Shown here: one piece after another, positions 1 to 8,343 of the stretch | Layout of the letters: each line of letters starts with the position of its first letter | Numbering within the stretch: position 1 is the stretch's first letter | Assembly: GCA_963751355.1 (NCBI GenBank) | Contig: CAVVVS010000074.1 | Location: 24,087 to 88,086 of the forward strand | Length of the DNA: 64,000 nucleotides | From: CAVVVS01 sp963751355 | GTDB taxonomy: Bacteria > Bacteroidota > Ignavibacteria > Ignavibacteriales > Ignavibacteriaceae | Direction of reading: 5' to 3' | Notes under the pieces: generated by a model | What the model was told of the DNA's origin: nothing | The model's database searches: none | The model's input: only the letters and a program-made list of their open reading frames with translations | Made by a program: the position numbers and the translations under genes

Positions 1-758
1 GGTTGTCTGCTTTTAATTCTAGCGGCACGGGTGATTCATTAATGTTTGTCCATCATTCCTTTAATTTGCTGGATAATTTTACCGCAGGGCAAAATATTTT
101 GATAAGATTTAGGTTATATACCGATGGTGCAGCAACCGGCTGGGGATGGGCTATCGATAACTTATCGATTCAGGAAAATGCAGTTCCTGTTGAATTAACT
201 TCATTCACTGCGAATTCGATCGAGAACAGTGTTAACCTGGTTTGGCAGACAGCTACCGAAAAGAACAATTCAGGTTTCGAAATTCAAAGGAGCAAAGATA
301 AAATTACATTTTCAAAAATTGGTTATGTTAACGGCTTTGGAAGTTCAACAGAAAAACATTCATATAGTTTTGTTGATGAAAAAGCAATATCCGGTAAAAG
401 TTATTACAGGCTAAAGCAAATCGATTTCGACGGCAGTTTCTCTTATTCGCCTGTCGTTGAAGTTGTATCCGTTCTGCCGAATGAATTTAAATTAGCTCAA
501 AACTATCCGAATCCTTTTAATCCCACAACAACCATTAAGTATCAGCTTCCGGCTGCAGGAAGGGTAGTATTGACTATTTACAATTCTTTGGGCGAGAGGG
601 TTAAAACTCTCGTAGACGAAATAAAAGATGCCGGATATTACCAAATAGTTTGGAACGGAAGAAATGAAGTTAATACTAATGTTGCTACCGGAATTTATAT
701 TTACAGAATTCAATCCGGTAAATTTATGGATATCAAAAAGATGATTTTAATAAAATAA
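1..758 (+). CDS. T9SS type A sorting domain protein, C-terminal part
   Basis: The 3' end of a secreted protein; the frame is open at the left window edge, so the N-terminus and signal peptide are missing. The visible part begins with a beta-rich stretch ending in WAIDNLSIQ, typical of the jelly-roll domains that precede a sorting domain. It is followed by a fibronectin-like linker (VELTSFTAN... YYRLKQIDFDG) and then the C-terminal type IX secretion signal: NYPNPFNPTT, a LTIYNSLGERV strand, GIYIYRI and a final KKMILIK. In this family the last ~80 residues are recognised by the T9SS translocon and removed or anchored at the cell surface. The function of the missing N-terminal portion cannot be told. 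Confidence 0.9.
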   Translation, partial: LSAFNSSGTGDSLMFVHHSFNLLDNFTAGQNILIRFRLYTDGAATGWGWAIDNLSIQENAVPVELTSFTANSIENSVNLVWQTATEKNNSGFEIQRSKDKITFSKIGYVNGFGSSTEKHSYSFVDEKAISGKSYYRLKQIDFDGSFSYSPVVEVVSVLPNEFKLAQNYPNPFNPTTTIKYQLPAAGRVVLTIYNSLGERVKTLVDEIKDAGYYQIVWNGRNEVNTNVATGIYIYRIQSGKFMDIKKMILIK

Positions 759-790
759 ATTTCAATTATTTAATTGAATCATTTTAATAA

Positions 791-825
791 AAAGAGCCGC
801 TCATTATAAAAACGGGCGGCTCTTT
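791..825. terminator. Bidirectional intrinsic terminator
   Basis: Ten-base stem AAAGAGCCGC (791-800) pairs with GCGGCTCTTT (816-825), flanked by A-rich and T-rich sequence. It lies between the convergent genes ending at 758 (+) and 861 (-), so it can stop transcription from both sides. Confidence 0.85.
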
Positions 826-860
826 GAATTTTTAATAATTATATTTTACAGCATATAAAA

Positions 861-1130
861 TTATTCTGCAACTTTTTCAACCTGTTCGTGTTTAAAGGGA
901 AAAGCGAAAAAGTAATGATGAGTGTCCTCGGATTTGATTTTATCTCTTGTTAAGAAATATTGTTCTACTTTATCTGGATTCTTAATATCCTCCGTATAAG
1001 GGAAGTATAAACCCTCTTCATATTTTTCTTTCAGTAATCTAATTTTATTATGGCTAACAAGGTAAGCCATGTCGACTAATATTTTTCTCACATTATGGTC
1101 GTATTGTTTTCTTAGATAGATTGTTCTCAT
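861..1130 (-). CDS. Small hypothetical protein, 89 aa
   Basis: Not a family I recognise. The protein is soluble, rich in charged and aromatic residues (Lys, Tyr, His, Glu), with no signal peptide or membrane helix. The ATG at 1130 is supported by an AAAGGTG Shine-Dalgarno 8 bases upstream. The gene stands alone, is convergent with the T9SS gene, and shares its terminator. Codon use looks like that of its neighbours. Confidence 0.6.
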   Translation of the reverse strand: MRTIYLRKQYDHNVRKILVDMAYLVSHNKIRLLKEKYEEGLYFPYTEDIKNPDKVEQYFLTRDKIKSEDTHHYFFAFPFKHEQVEKVAE

Positions 1131-1354
1131 TATGCCAACACCTTTAATAAAATAATAACAAATCTAATTAAAAACACGGAGGATAAAAAGAACCTTTTTT
1201 GTGAAGTTTGTATTTGTTTAGAATATTCATAATTAATATATTTATTTATACTAAAAAATTATAATCATATCTAAATACTATGAAAGCTTCCGTGATATAG
1301 AAATTATATGAAAATTGAGAAAAATATATTCGGCAAATTAACTGCGGGGAAAGA

Positions 1355-1522
1355 ATGTTACTGCGATTAATTAATGTCATCCTTTTTTTGTTAGGAGTAG
1401 GATTACTTATTTGGGGATTTATTGGCTTTGATTATTCAGCGACTAAAATTCTTGCTCTTGCGTTTGGAATAACAATTGTATCTGCTATTTCAAGCGAACC
1501 TTATTGGTCTCGACGATCATAA
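1355..1522 (+). CDS. Small two-helix membrane protein, 55 aa
   Basis: Open reading frame starting at ATG 1355 right behind GGGGAAAGA (1346-1354). It translates to a very hydrophobic peptide with two predicted membrane segments, residues 5-24 (LINVILFLLGVGLLIWGFIG) and about 31-46 (ILALAFGITIVSAI), separated by FDYSAT and ending with WSRRS. The layout resembles small DUF-type membrane proteins that are common but uncharacterised in this phylum. No link to neighbours is evident. It could be chance, but the ribosome binding site and the hydrophobic periodicity favour a real gene. Confidence 0.5.
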   Translation: MLLRLINVILFLLGVGLLIWGFIGFDYSATKILALAFGITIVSAISSEPYWSRRS

Positions 1523-1803
1523 AGATTCAGCAACATTAAAATTCTATAAATTATATTTTGTCCTTACGTAACTATGAATTTTAGGAACATCCGGTTATTT
1601 GAACAAATATTATAATTGGAACTTAAACCAATTAATTTTAATCCTATCAATTGGGGGAAATTATCCATAAAAAATCTAAACGCCCGAGTACTTTAGGGAA
1701 AATACTGAGAAATTGGATATTCTATTCTAAAAAATATTATTTGTAGAGAAAGTAATTTTTACATAATTTTATTATTAGGAAATACGAATGTTTGTTCAAA
1801 ATT

Positions 1804-1876
1804 GCGAGCGTAACTCAGTTGGTAGAGTGTCAGCTTCCCAAGCTGGATGTCGCGGGTTCGAACCCCGTCGCTCGCT
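1804..1876 (+). tRNA. tRNA-Gly (CCC)
   Basis: A 73-nt cloverleaf. Acceptor GCGAGCG (1804-1810) pairs with CGCTCGC (1869-1875), discriminator T. The anticodon loop TTCCCAA gives anticodon CCC, and the T-loop reads GGTTCGAACCC. CCA is not encoded. Confidence 0.95.
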
Positions 1877-1972
1877 CAAGTTTTTCGGGAAAACATTTGT
1901 TTTTATCTGTAAAAAGTTAGATATTTGACATTCTAAAATTTAGTGGTTATTAAACTATTAAATTAATTTACC

Positions 1973-2047
1973 GGGGGCTTAGCTCAGTTGGTTCAGAGCA
2001 CCTGCCTTACAAGCAGGGGGTCGTAGGTTCGAATCCTTCAGCCCCCA
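1973..2047 (+). tRNA. tRNA-Val (TAC)
   Basis: A 75-nt cloverleaf. Acceptor GGGGGCT (1973-1979) pairs with AGCCCCC (2040-2046), discriminator A. The anticodon loop CTTACAA gives TAC. The D-arm has TAGCTCAGTTGG and the T-loop GGTTCGAATCC. CCA is not encoded. It lies about 100 bases after tRNA-Gly and is followed at once by a terminator, so the two tRNAs are probably one transcript. Confidence 0.95.
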
Positions 2048-2050
2048 CTA

Positions 2051-2078
2051 AAAAACCGCTTCGAGCGGTTTTTTTTTT
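2051..2078 (+). terminator. Intrinsic terminator of the tRNA-Gly/tRNA-Val unit
   Basis: Stem AAAAACCGCT (2051-2060), loop TCG, stem AGCGGTTTTT (2064-2073), then a run of T. It lies 4 bases after the tRNA-Val 3' end. Confidence 0.92.
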
Positions 2079-2352
2079 ATTTTCGGGAAACTTTTAAAAA
2101 ATACTACCCGGTTAACATTAAAACTGCTAAAAATTTTATTCGGCAGAATTAATCAAAATCAGAATGTATTAACTCTGTTGAGTCTGTAATATCTCAGGGA
2201 ATAATAAAAATATTTTAATTTTTAATTTTATCTCTTAATAAATCTATATGTGTTCCGATGGATATGACGGGAGAGAAGGTACGTGATAATAGGTTTCGTT
2301 AAATTTACTTAATTGATTTTTCATTAAATTATAAAGAAAGCAAAGGTAAATT

Positions 2353-2985
2353 ATAAAAAAATATTCATTTGGTTATTTAGGTATTATACTTTCTCTTATA
2401 GTATTGTTACTGATTGTAGTAAGTATCCGGTATTTAGATGCTGTAATTGCCATTAGAGTAATGCATTTCCTCCAATCCATCCATAAATTTCGTAAAGCTA
2501 CTGAAAATATCCCCGATCTGTTAACACAATTTGTAGGTATATGCACGGTATTGATGTGGGGTATTTATTTCTACCGGGTACATGAAAAAAAAATAGACAA
2601 AAAAACACGATTCCTTCGACTTGCAGCTACGGCTTTACCGGCGGCTTACCTGCTTAAAGATTTTTTTAAATTTATGTTCGGAAGAACTGATCCCCGTCCC
2701 TGGCTTCTTGGGCATAAGCCTCTCGAATTCATTTGGTTCTATAAAATTGGTAGTGGAAGTTTCCCTTCAGGCCACATGACTGTTTTTGCAGCTCTTGGTA
2801 CGGCAATTTTGTTTTATTATCCTCAATATCGCAGGTTAGTTTCGATTATCTTATTTTTTATAGGATTTGCCCTTATTGTAACAGATTATCATTTCTTAAG
2901 CGATGTTATCGCCGGAGCCTACCTTGGCATTATTACAACTTATTCTTTGCACTATGTATATGAAAAAGGAAGGACTAAATTGTGA
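2353..2985 (+). CDS. PAP2-family membrane phosphatase
   Basis: Integral membrane phosphatase of the type 2 phosphatidic acid phosphatase family, which dephosphorylates lipid phosphates (phosphatidate, undecaprenyl pyrophosphate or similar) at the membrane. Visible motifs are a KFMFGRTDPRP version of the first signature (eight residues between Lys and RP rather than the usual six), FPSGH of motif 2, and YHFLSDVIAG of motif 3. The Arg normally six residues before the motif 3 His is Leu here. Helices surround these motifs. Start: no ATG exists. ATA at 2353 lies 6 bases after AAAGG and gives a classical N-terminus IKKYSFGYLGIILSLIVL that completes the first helix. The first conventional start, TTG at 2404, would cut that helix in half. 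Substrate unknown. Confidence 0.85.
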   Translation: MKKYSFGYLGIILSLIVLLLIVVSIRYLDAVIAIRVMHFLQSIHKFRKATENIPDLLTQFVGICTVLMWGIYFYRVHEKKIDKKTRFLRLAATALPAAYLLKDFFKFMFGRTDPRPWLLGHKPLEFIWFYKIGSGSFPSGHMTVFAALGTAILFYYPQYRRLVSIILFFIGFALIVTDYHFLSDVIAGAYLGIITTYSLHYVYEKGRTKL

Positions 2986-3299
2986 GTTTTACCGCAAATG
3001 TTGTTAATAAATTGTCGCTTGGTGGAATATATACAATTTACAATCTAATTATTACAATTCTGATTCAGAAATCGGTGTTCGTAAAAAACAAAAATATTAT
3101 CGAGGATACTATAAAATTCTTCAATCATGATCCACACAATCATTCATTCAATCTTAACACAGCAAAGTTCTAAAACGGACTGTCAAAAAGAAATGTTTAA
3201 ATAACAGGTTAAAAACCATGTGATCATACACTTATTTAAACTTGTTATGTTAAGTGAGTTCACAAAGTGAAAAATTAAAACCGGAGCATGACTATTTCA

Positions 3300-4124
3300 C
3301 TAAACTCCGCTGAACGCGCTGAATCCTCCGTCAACAGGAATAACCGTCCCGGTAACAAATTTAGATGCATCCGTTGCCAGCCACAAAACCACCCCGATTA
3401 GTTCATCGGGCTCGCCGAATCTTTTGAAAGGCGTCATATTAATAATAACTTTCCCGCGTTCGGTCAAAGAACCGTCTTTATTTGTTAAAAGTGTCCGGTT
3501 CTGTTCGGTTAGTAGAAATCCGGGAGCAATTGCGTTTACCCTGATTCCCTCACCGAATTTCAGGGCCATTTCAACAGCCATCCATTTTGTGAAGTTGTCA
3601 ACCGCTGCTTTAGCCGCCGAATAACCGACTACCCTGGTAACAACTCTGTCTGAAGCCATCGAGGAAATGTTTATTATTGATCCGCTCTTTCTTTCCGACA
3701 TTGATTTTCCGAATATTAGGGAAGGCAATACCGTTCCGTTTAAATTCAAATCCGTAACTTTCTTGAATTCGTCGAAATCAAGATTAAATATGTTTTGATC
3801 AACTCCTACGGTTGCACCCGGCATGTTTCCCCCTGCGGCATTTATCAGAATATCAATCTTATTAAACTTTTTTAATATTTCTTCATTTACTTTTGCAACG
3901 CTTTTTTGTTTGGTAACATCACATTTGAAAGAGAATATGTCGTTACCAAATTTACTAAGCGATTCAACTTTTTGATTCAAATTTTCTTCATTTCGGGCTA
4001 GTAATACTACTTTGGCACCTGCGTTCAATAATCCTTTTGCCATTGTACTGCCTAAAACACCGCTTCCGCCGGTAATTACCGCTACTTTATTTTTTAGATT
4101 AAATAGTGATTGAATGTATTCCAT
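3300..4124 (-). CDS. SDR-family oxidoreductase, D-mannonate oxidoreductase-like
   Basis: Classical short-chain dehydrogenase/reductase of 274 aa, a cytosolic NAD(P)-dependent alcohol/ketone oxidoreductase. The Rossmann fold begins at residue ~12 with VAVITGGSGVLG, followed by CDVT, the NAAGGN stabilising motif, the catalytic SS of INISSMAS, the YSAAK catalytic pair, and the VNAIAPGFLLTEQNR substrate loop. The APGF..TEQNR segment and the long insertion after NAAGG resemble the SDR-type D-mannonate oxidoreductases (fructuronate reductases) of hexuronate degradation, but no other hexuronate genes are nearby, so the substrate is inferred only. Monocistronic on the minus strand. Confidence 0.85.
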   Translation of the reverse strand: MEYIQSLFNLKNKVAVITGGSGVLGSTMAKGLLNAGAKVVLLARNEENLNQKVESLSKFGNDIFSFKCDVTKQKSVAKVNEEILKKFNKIDILINAAGGNMPGATVGVDQNIFNLDFDEFKKVTDLNLNGTVLPSLIFGKSMSERKSGSIINISSMASDRVVTRVVGYSAAKAAVDNFTKWMAVEMALKFGEGIRVNAIAPGFLLTEQNRTLLTNKDGSLTERGKVIINMTPFKRFGEPDELIGVVLWLATDASKFVTGTVIPVDGGFSAFSGV

Positions 4125-4344
4125 AAATTGCCTGCTTGGTTATTAAATTATAGGTCCAAAATTATTATCTTCATTATACTAAAACTTTCTTAAGTAAAAA
4201 AATAGATTAGTACAAATAAGTTAATTATTAAGAAATGATTTGAGTATTGTAAAGTTAATTTTAAACCGTACTTATCAGCCAATAAATTAGACTTAAAGGT
4301 TCTAAATAAGAAAAGATTAAATTTTTAACTATAACACAGAAAAG

Positions 4345-4791
4345 TTAATTATCCCGTTTCAATTTTTTTAAATTTCGCACATAAATTTTTTCATTAAATT
4401 CTACACCATTTTTCATTATGTTAAAAATCTGATCGGCTGCATAAAAAGCAATTTTATGAATCGCTTCCAAATGACTGTCCCCGCGGGCGCGAAGATAGTT
4501 GTAAGTAAATTTTGTTTCCTTCGGATCATTCATGTTGATTTGGTTAATAACAATCAGATCAAATTGAATGTGCAGAAAAGGATTAACTTCATCATTTTCC
4601 GGGGAATATTCATAATCAAAGTCGGTTGATTCCCAATGCTCAACATATTCGGGATGCTGCTCCATGAGTTCGCCTATAATCTTGTCCTCACCTTCCAATT
4701 CCCCGCCGTTTTTCACTATCTGCCAAATTTCGTAATATCTTTTTCGCTGTCCGGTCCCCAATGCTCCCGGATCATAACCTAAGGTATCTAT
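4345..4791 (-). CDS. DUF1841 family protein
   Basis: Cytosolic protein of unknown function. The DUF1841 hallmarks are visible: an N-terminal RKRYYEIWQ helix, LEGEDKII, the HPEY motif, and NPFLHIQFDLIV. A further ~60-residue helical C-terminus follows (LRARGDSHLEAIHKIAFYAADQI). Start choice: no ATG is in frame. TTG at 4761 gives 138 aa with no ribosome binding site. ATA at 4791 gives 148 aa beginning IDTLGYDPGALG and sits exactly 6 bases after a perfect AAAGGAG (4798-4804 on the plus strand), so I prefer ATA. An ATG two bases after that Shine-Dalgarno is out of frame and ends after two codons. The open frame continues upstream through a CCGSKK peptide without any standard start. Confidence 0.75.
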   Translation of the reverse strand: MDTLGYDPGALGTGQRKRYYEIWQIVKNGGELEGEDKIIGELMEQHPEYVEHWESTDFDYEYSPENDEVNPFLHIQFDLIVINQINMNDPKETKFTYNYLRARGDSHLEAIHKIAFYAADQIFNIMKNGVEFNEKIYVRNLKKLKRDN

Positions 4792-4930
4792 AGCATTCTC
4801 CTTTATATTTTTTTTACTTCCACAACAATTATAAAAAATTTGGACAAAAATTAAAAAAAGATAACAACAATTATAGTTGTATTATTAATTTAAAATAATT
4901 AACATACGACAATTATTATTTATGGTTTAA

Positions 4931-6718
4931 ATGAATAGAAATAAAGCCATAAAATTTCTCATCCTTACGGGGACGGCACTAGTCGCTACACTTTTTCTTC
5001 TTACTGTTATCAAAATGTACGATGATACCCTGAATGATGCGAAAAAGGATCATGAAATGCAGCAGGTTGAAATGGCTAAGGCTGCCACAACCGGCATCAA
5101 GTTCTATTTAAAGAATCTTGTAGAAGACATGTACCTTCTTTCGTATTACCCGAAAGTTCAAAACTTCAACGAAAAATCTATACGGTTAAATACGGATAAT
5201 ATTTTCATGCATTATTCCGAGAAAATCGTCAGGACAATTTTTGTTGTTAATAAAAATGCCCGAATAATTTATTCGAAGGGGAGGGAAATTCCGGGATGGG
5301 TATTCCCGGAAATACGAAACGTATCAAAATCATCAAAAAAAATATTTTCGAAAGAAAGCTGCTGGTATTCAAAAGTTGAGCCCGGTACGGATAAAAGTTC
5401 TACTCAAAAATTTTCTTTTGTGATGCTGATACCTATTCGTAAAGGTCATGATAAACCCGGCTATGAAAAAGATAATTCGGACATATCCGGATTAATCGGG
5501 TATCTTGTTAATTTCGATTTGTTGATGAAACAATTCATCGCGCCATTGAAATTGAGTGAGGGAGATTTCGCTTGGGTTATGGACGGCAGGGGAAGATTAA
5601 TTTACCATCCCCGTCACCGGGAAATGCTGCTGAATAGTATTTTCCAGAAAAATGCGACCTGCTTATCGTGCCACAAATCTTTTACTTTGCAGAAGAAAAT
5701 GCTTAGCGGTCAGGATTCAACGGGGGAGTATGTGATTGGTGAAGAACCTCCAAAAATAATGGCTTCAACACCGCTTCAATTAAGTAACGAACGCTGGATA
5801 CTGGCAATATCAACTCTTTTACCGCAAGTTACGGAGAGCCTTCGCGGCAGATTCAATTTGTTTTTCGGGCTCGGTATTGTAATTCTGCTTGTTATATTTT
5901 CATTCGGATTTTTACTCTATTATATTAACGCAAAAAGAATAAGAGCCGAAGAATCCAATCGCATGCTCGAACAGCGGCAGCATTTTCAGGATCAACTTAA
6001 CCAGGCTGCTAAACTGGCTTCGGTAGGTGAATTGGTGGATACGGTTGCTCATGAAATCAATACGCCGCTCGGTGTAATTTCTTCATACACGGATGCTCTA
6101 CTGATGCAGAAGGATTACCCGGAAAAATACCGTGAAGATTTGACTATGATTAAATCCCAAACTAAAAGAGCCGGAACATATACCCGGAGCCTGCTCGGTT
6201 ATTCACAAAGGATGCCTTTCAACCCTCAGCCTGTTTCTATTTCTAATTTAATAGAGGAATGTTTGTACCTGCTTGCTCATAGACTGCGCACAAAAAGAGC
6301 AAAAATTATAAAAAATTATAAACCGGGAATAACCGATATTTGTGTAGACCGCGGACAATTAGAACAGGTAATAATTAATTTATTGAACAATGCAATAGAT
6401 GCACTTGATACAAACGGTCAAATAAAAATTGATGTATTCTTAAAAGATAATGAATTGGGTACGTCGGGTAACAATACCGGAAAATTTGTTCGAATAAAAA
6501 TCACAGATAACGGAATAGGAATTTCTCCCGGTAATTTAGAATTAATATTTGAGCCGTTCTTTACAACTAAATCGGCTAACGAAGGTACCGGGTTAGGTCT
6601 TTCAATTTCCAGGGCAATTATAAACAGGCACAAAGGTAAAATAACGGTTCAAAGCGTACCGGGTAAATTTACGGCGTTTGAGATAGCACTGCCATTAAAT
6701 AACGAGGGAGAGTGTTGA
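4931..6718 (+). CDS. Membrane sensor histidine kinase with c-type heme motif
   Basis: Two-component sensor kinase of 595 aa. TM1 is at residues ~7-27 (FLILTGTALVATLFLLTVI) and TM2 at ~308-332; between them lies a ~280-residue periplasmic Cache-like sensor (GLIGYLVNFDLL, then AWVMDGRGRLIYHPRH). Near the membrane end of the sensor is CLSCH (C244, C247, H248), a CxxCH covalent heme-binding signature, so the domain probably holds a c-type heme and senses redox state or a heme ligand such as NO or CO. The cytoplasmic part has HisKA with phosphoacceptor H374 in HEINTP, then HATPase boxes N (NLLNNAIDAL), G1 (ITDNGIGI), F (FFTTK) and G2 (GTGLGLS). The regulator gene follows after 3 bases, and the predicted target is the bc-type operon after it. 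The ligand is inferred. Confidence 0.93.
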   Translation: MNRNKAIKFLILTGTALVATLFLLTVIKMYDDTLNDAKKDHEMQQVEMAKAATTGIKFYLKNLVEDMYLLSYYPKVQNFNEKSIRLNTDNIFMHYSEKIVRTIFVVNKNARIIYSKGREIPGWVFPEIRNVSKSSKKIFSKESCWYSKVEPGTDKSSTQKFSFVMLIPIRKGHDKPGYEKDNSDISGLIGYLVNFDLLMKQFIAPLKLSEGDFAWVMDGRGRLIYHPRHREMLLNSIFQKNATCLSCHKSFTLQKKMLSGQDSTGEYVIGEEPPKIMASTPLQLSNERWILAISTLLPQVTESLRGRFNLFFGLGIVILLVIFSFGFLLYYINAKRIRAEESNRMLEQRQHFQDQLNQAAKLASVGELVDTVAHEINTPLGVISSYTDALLMQKDYPEKYREDLTMIKSQTKRAGTYTRSLLGYSQRMPFNPQPVSISNLIEECLYLLAHRLRTKRAKIIKNYKPGITDICVDRGQLEQVIINLLNNAIDALDTNGQIKIDVFLKDNELGTSGNNTGKFVRIKITDNGIGISPGNLELIFEPFFTTKSANEGTGLGLSISRAIINRHKGKITVQSVPGKFTAFEIALPLNNEGEC

Positions 6719-6721
6719 GAT

Positions 6722-8110
6722 ATGAACAATTCCGCAAAAATTTTGGTGATTGACGATGAAGAAGATATGCTTAAAGGATGTAGGAAAATTCTCGAAGCTC
6801 ACGGCCATACCGCAGTCACAATATCGGACGGAAAAAAAGCAATTCAAATGTTCGGTGCCGAGGATTATGATATCATATTATGCGATTTATTTATGCCCGG
6901 AATTGACGGAATGGAAATATTAGCCGCGGCTCAAAAATATTATCCGAATATACCCGTAGTAATATTCTCCGCCTTCGGTACAATAGACCGTGCGGTAACC
7001 GCAATGAAAGCCGGTGCTTTCGATTTTATAGAAAAGCCTTTCGATACTCAGCATGTAAATCTTGTTATTGAAAAAGCGTTAAGACAAAGAAAACTTTTCA
7101 AAGAACGGGATAATTTAATAGAGCAGCTTGAAGAAAAATATAAATTTGATAACATAATCGGAAAAAGTGTCTGCATGAGAAAGATATTCGAAATGATTGA
7201 AGATGTTTCAAATTCTGATGTAAACATTTTAATCACGGGTGAAAGCGGAACCGGAAAAGAATTAATCGCCCGCAGCATTCATGCTCACAGCAAGAGGAAA
7301 CTGAAACCCTTTGTCCCCGTCAATTGCAGCGCTTTCCCTGAAAATTTATTTGAATCCGAACTCTTCGGTTATGAAAAGGGGGCTTACACAGGTGCAGCCA
7401 AAAAAAAACTCGGACTTCTGGAGTATGCTAACGGAGGCACGTTTTTCTTAGATGAAGTATGCGAACTTAAGCAAAATTTGCAGGCTAAATTGTTAAGGAC
7501 ACTCCAGGATAAACAACTCCGGCACGTCGGAGGGAACGAATTAATACAAGTGGATGTAAGATTAATTTCAGCTACAAACCAGGATATGAAAAAAGCAGTG
7601 GCTTCGGGAAATTTACGTGAAGATTTGTACTATAGGTTAAATGTTATTAATATCCATCTTCCTCCTTTGCGTGAACGTAAAGGAGACATTAGGTTGTTAG
7701 CGGAACACTTTTTAGCGAGGGCAAATAAAACCGCTTCAAATAAAGTTAACGGCTTTACAAATGATGTGATGGATATTTTCGAAAATTTCGAATGGCACGG
7801 AAATATAAGGGAACTGGAAAATGTTGTTGAAAGGGCATTCACTTTAACTAAAGGGGAAGTTATAACACGTTCTGAGTTACCTTCCGAAATGATAACCGGT
7901 ACTACTGATGCGGTATCATTCGAAAAAGTGAAATTTTCGGATGCAAAGCAAAAGGTAATTGACGATCTTGAAAAGAAATATCTTCTTCATCTCCTTGAAA
8001 AATACAAAGGCAATGTTACTAAAATGTCTGTAGAAGCCGGTATGACAAGAAGAAATATTCACAGACTATTAAAGCAGCATATGCTGGATGCGAATGACTG
8101 GCGTAATTAA
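6722..8110 (+). CDS. NtrC-family sigma-54-dependent response regulator
   Basis: 462 aa with the classical three-domain order. The receiver is at residues 1-~120 with acidic pair DDEED and phosphoacceptor D55 in LCDLFMPG. The AAA+ sigma-54 interaction domain spans ~140-370, with Walker A GESGTGKE, the GAFTGA loop present as GAYTGA (220-225), Walker B GTFFLDEV, and RLNVINIHLPPLRER. A Fis-type helix-turn-helix lies at the C-terminus (GNVTKMSVEAGMTRRNIHRLL). The intact loop and ATPase motifs predict an active enhancer-binding protein. It is cotranscribed with the heme-sensor kinase (3-base gap, ribosome site GGGAGAG within the kinase gene). Its likely binding sites are the inverted repeats right after its own stop codon. 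Confidence 0.95.
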   Translation: MNNSAKILVIDDEEDMLKGCRKILEAHGHTAVTISDGKKAIQMFGAEDYDIILCDLFMPGIDGMEILAAAQKYYPNIPVVIFSAFGTIDRAVTAMKAGAFDFIEKPFDTQHVNLVIEKALRQRKLFKERDNLIEQLEEKYKFDNIIGKSVCMRKIFEMIEDVSNSDVNILITGESGTGKELIARSIHAHSKRKLKPFVPVNCSAFPENLFESELFGYEKGAYTGAAKKKLGLLEYANGGTFFLDEVCELKQNLQAKLLRTLQDKQLRHVGGNELIQVDVRLISATNQDMKKAVASGNLREDLYYRLNVINIHLPPLRERKGDIRLLAEHFLARANKTASNKVNGFTNDVMDIFENFEWHGNIRELENVVERAFTLTKGEVITRSELPSEMITGTTDAVSFEKVKFSDAKQKVIDDLEKKYLLHLLEKYKGNVTKMSVEAGMTRRNIHRLLKQHMLDANDWRN

Positions 8111-8118
8111 AATAGCAT

Positions 8119-8140
8119 AGTGAGAAATGGTTGTCTCACT
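8119..8140. promoter_or_regulatory. Upstream activator site 1 (22-bp inverted repeat)
   Basis: Perfect half-sites AGTGAGA (8119-8125) and TCTCACT (8134-8140) with an 8-base spacer. No T-run follows, so it is not an intrinsic terminator. Its centre is about 240 bases upstream of the transcription start predicted from the sigma-54 promoter at 8344, a normal distance for an NtrC-type enhancer. Confidence 0.65.
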
Positions 8141-8205
8141 TATCACCTCTTTCAAAATCCCGGCTATCCAATATAAATAAACTATTTATCTCAATATTGA
8201 AGAGA

Positions 8206-8227
8206 TGTGTGAAATATATTTCTCACT
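8206..8227. promoter_or_regulatory. Upstream activator site 2 (22-bp inverted repeat)
   Basis: Same geometry as site 1: left half TGTGTGA (8206-8212), 8-base spacer, right half TCTCACT (8221-8227), which is identical to the right half of site 1. The two sites start 87 bases apart. A third copy of TCTCACT at 8316-8322 has no matching left arm. Confidence 0.6.
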
Positions 8228-8343
8228 AATCCATTCCTTTACCGGGCTAAATCATTTCACAGTTTAACCAATCAAAGAATCAATTGATTTGAAAAACCTA
8301 TAAAAAATAGAGTTTTCTCACTTTTTGTGTAATGTATAAATCA

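Noticed and set aside
2982..3173. 63-aa plus-strand frame starting at GTG inside the PAP2 stop region
   Set aside because: The GTGA overlap is suggestive, but there is no family likeness, the composition is random-looking and the end is not gene-like.
8119..8140. The inverted repeat as a terminator of the regulator gene
   Set aside because: No T-run follows, and the same geometry recurs at 8206.
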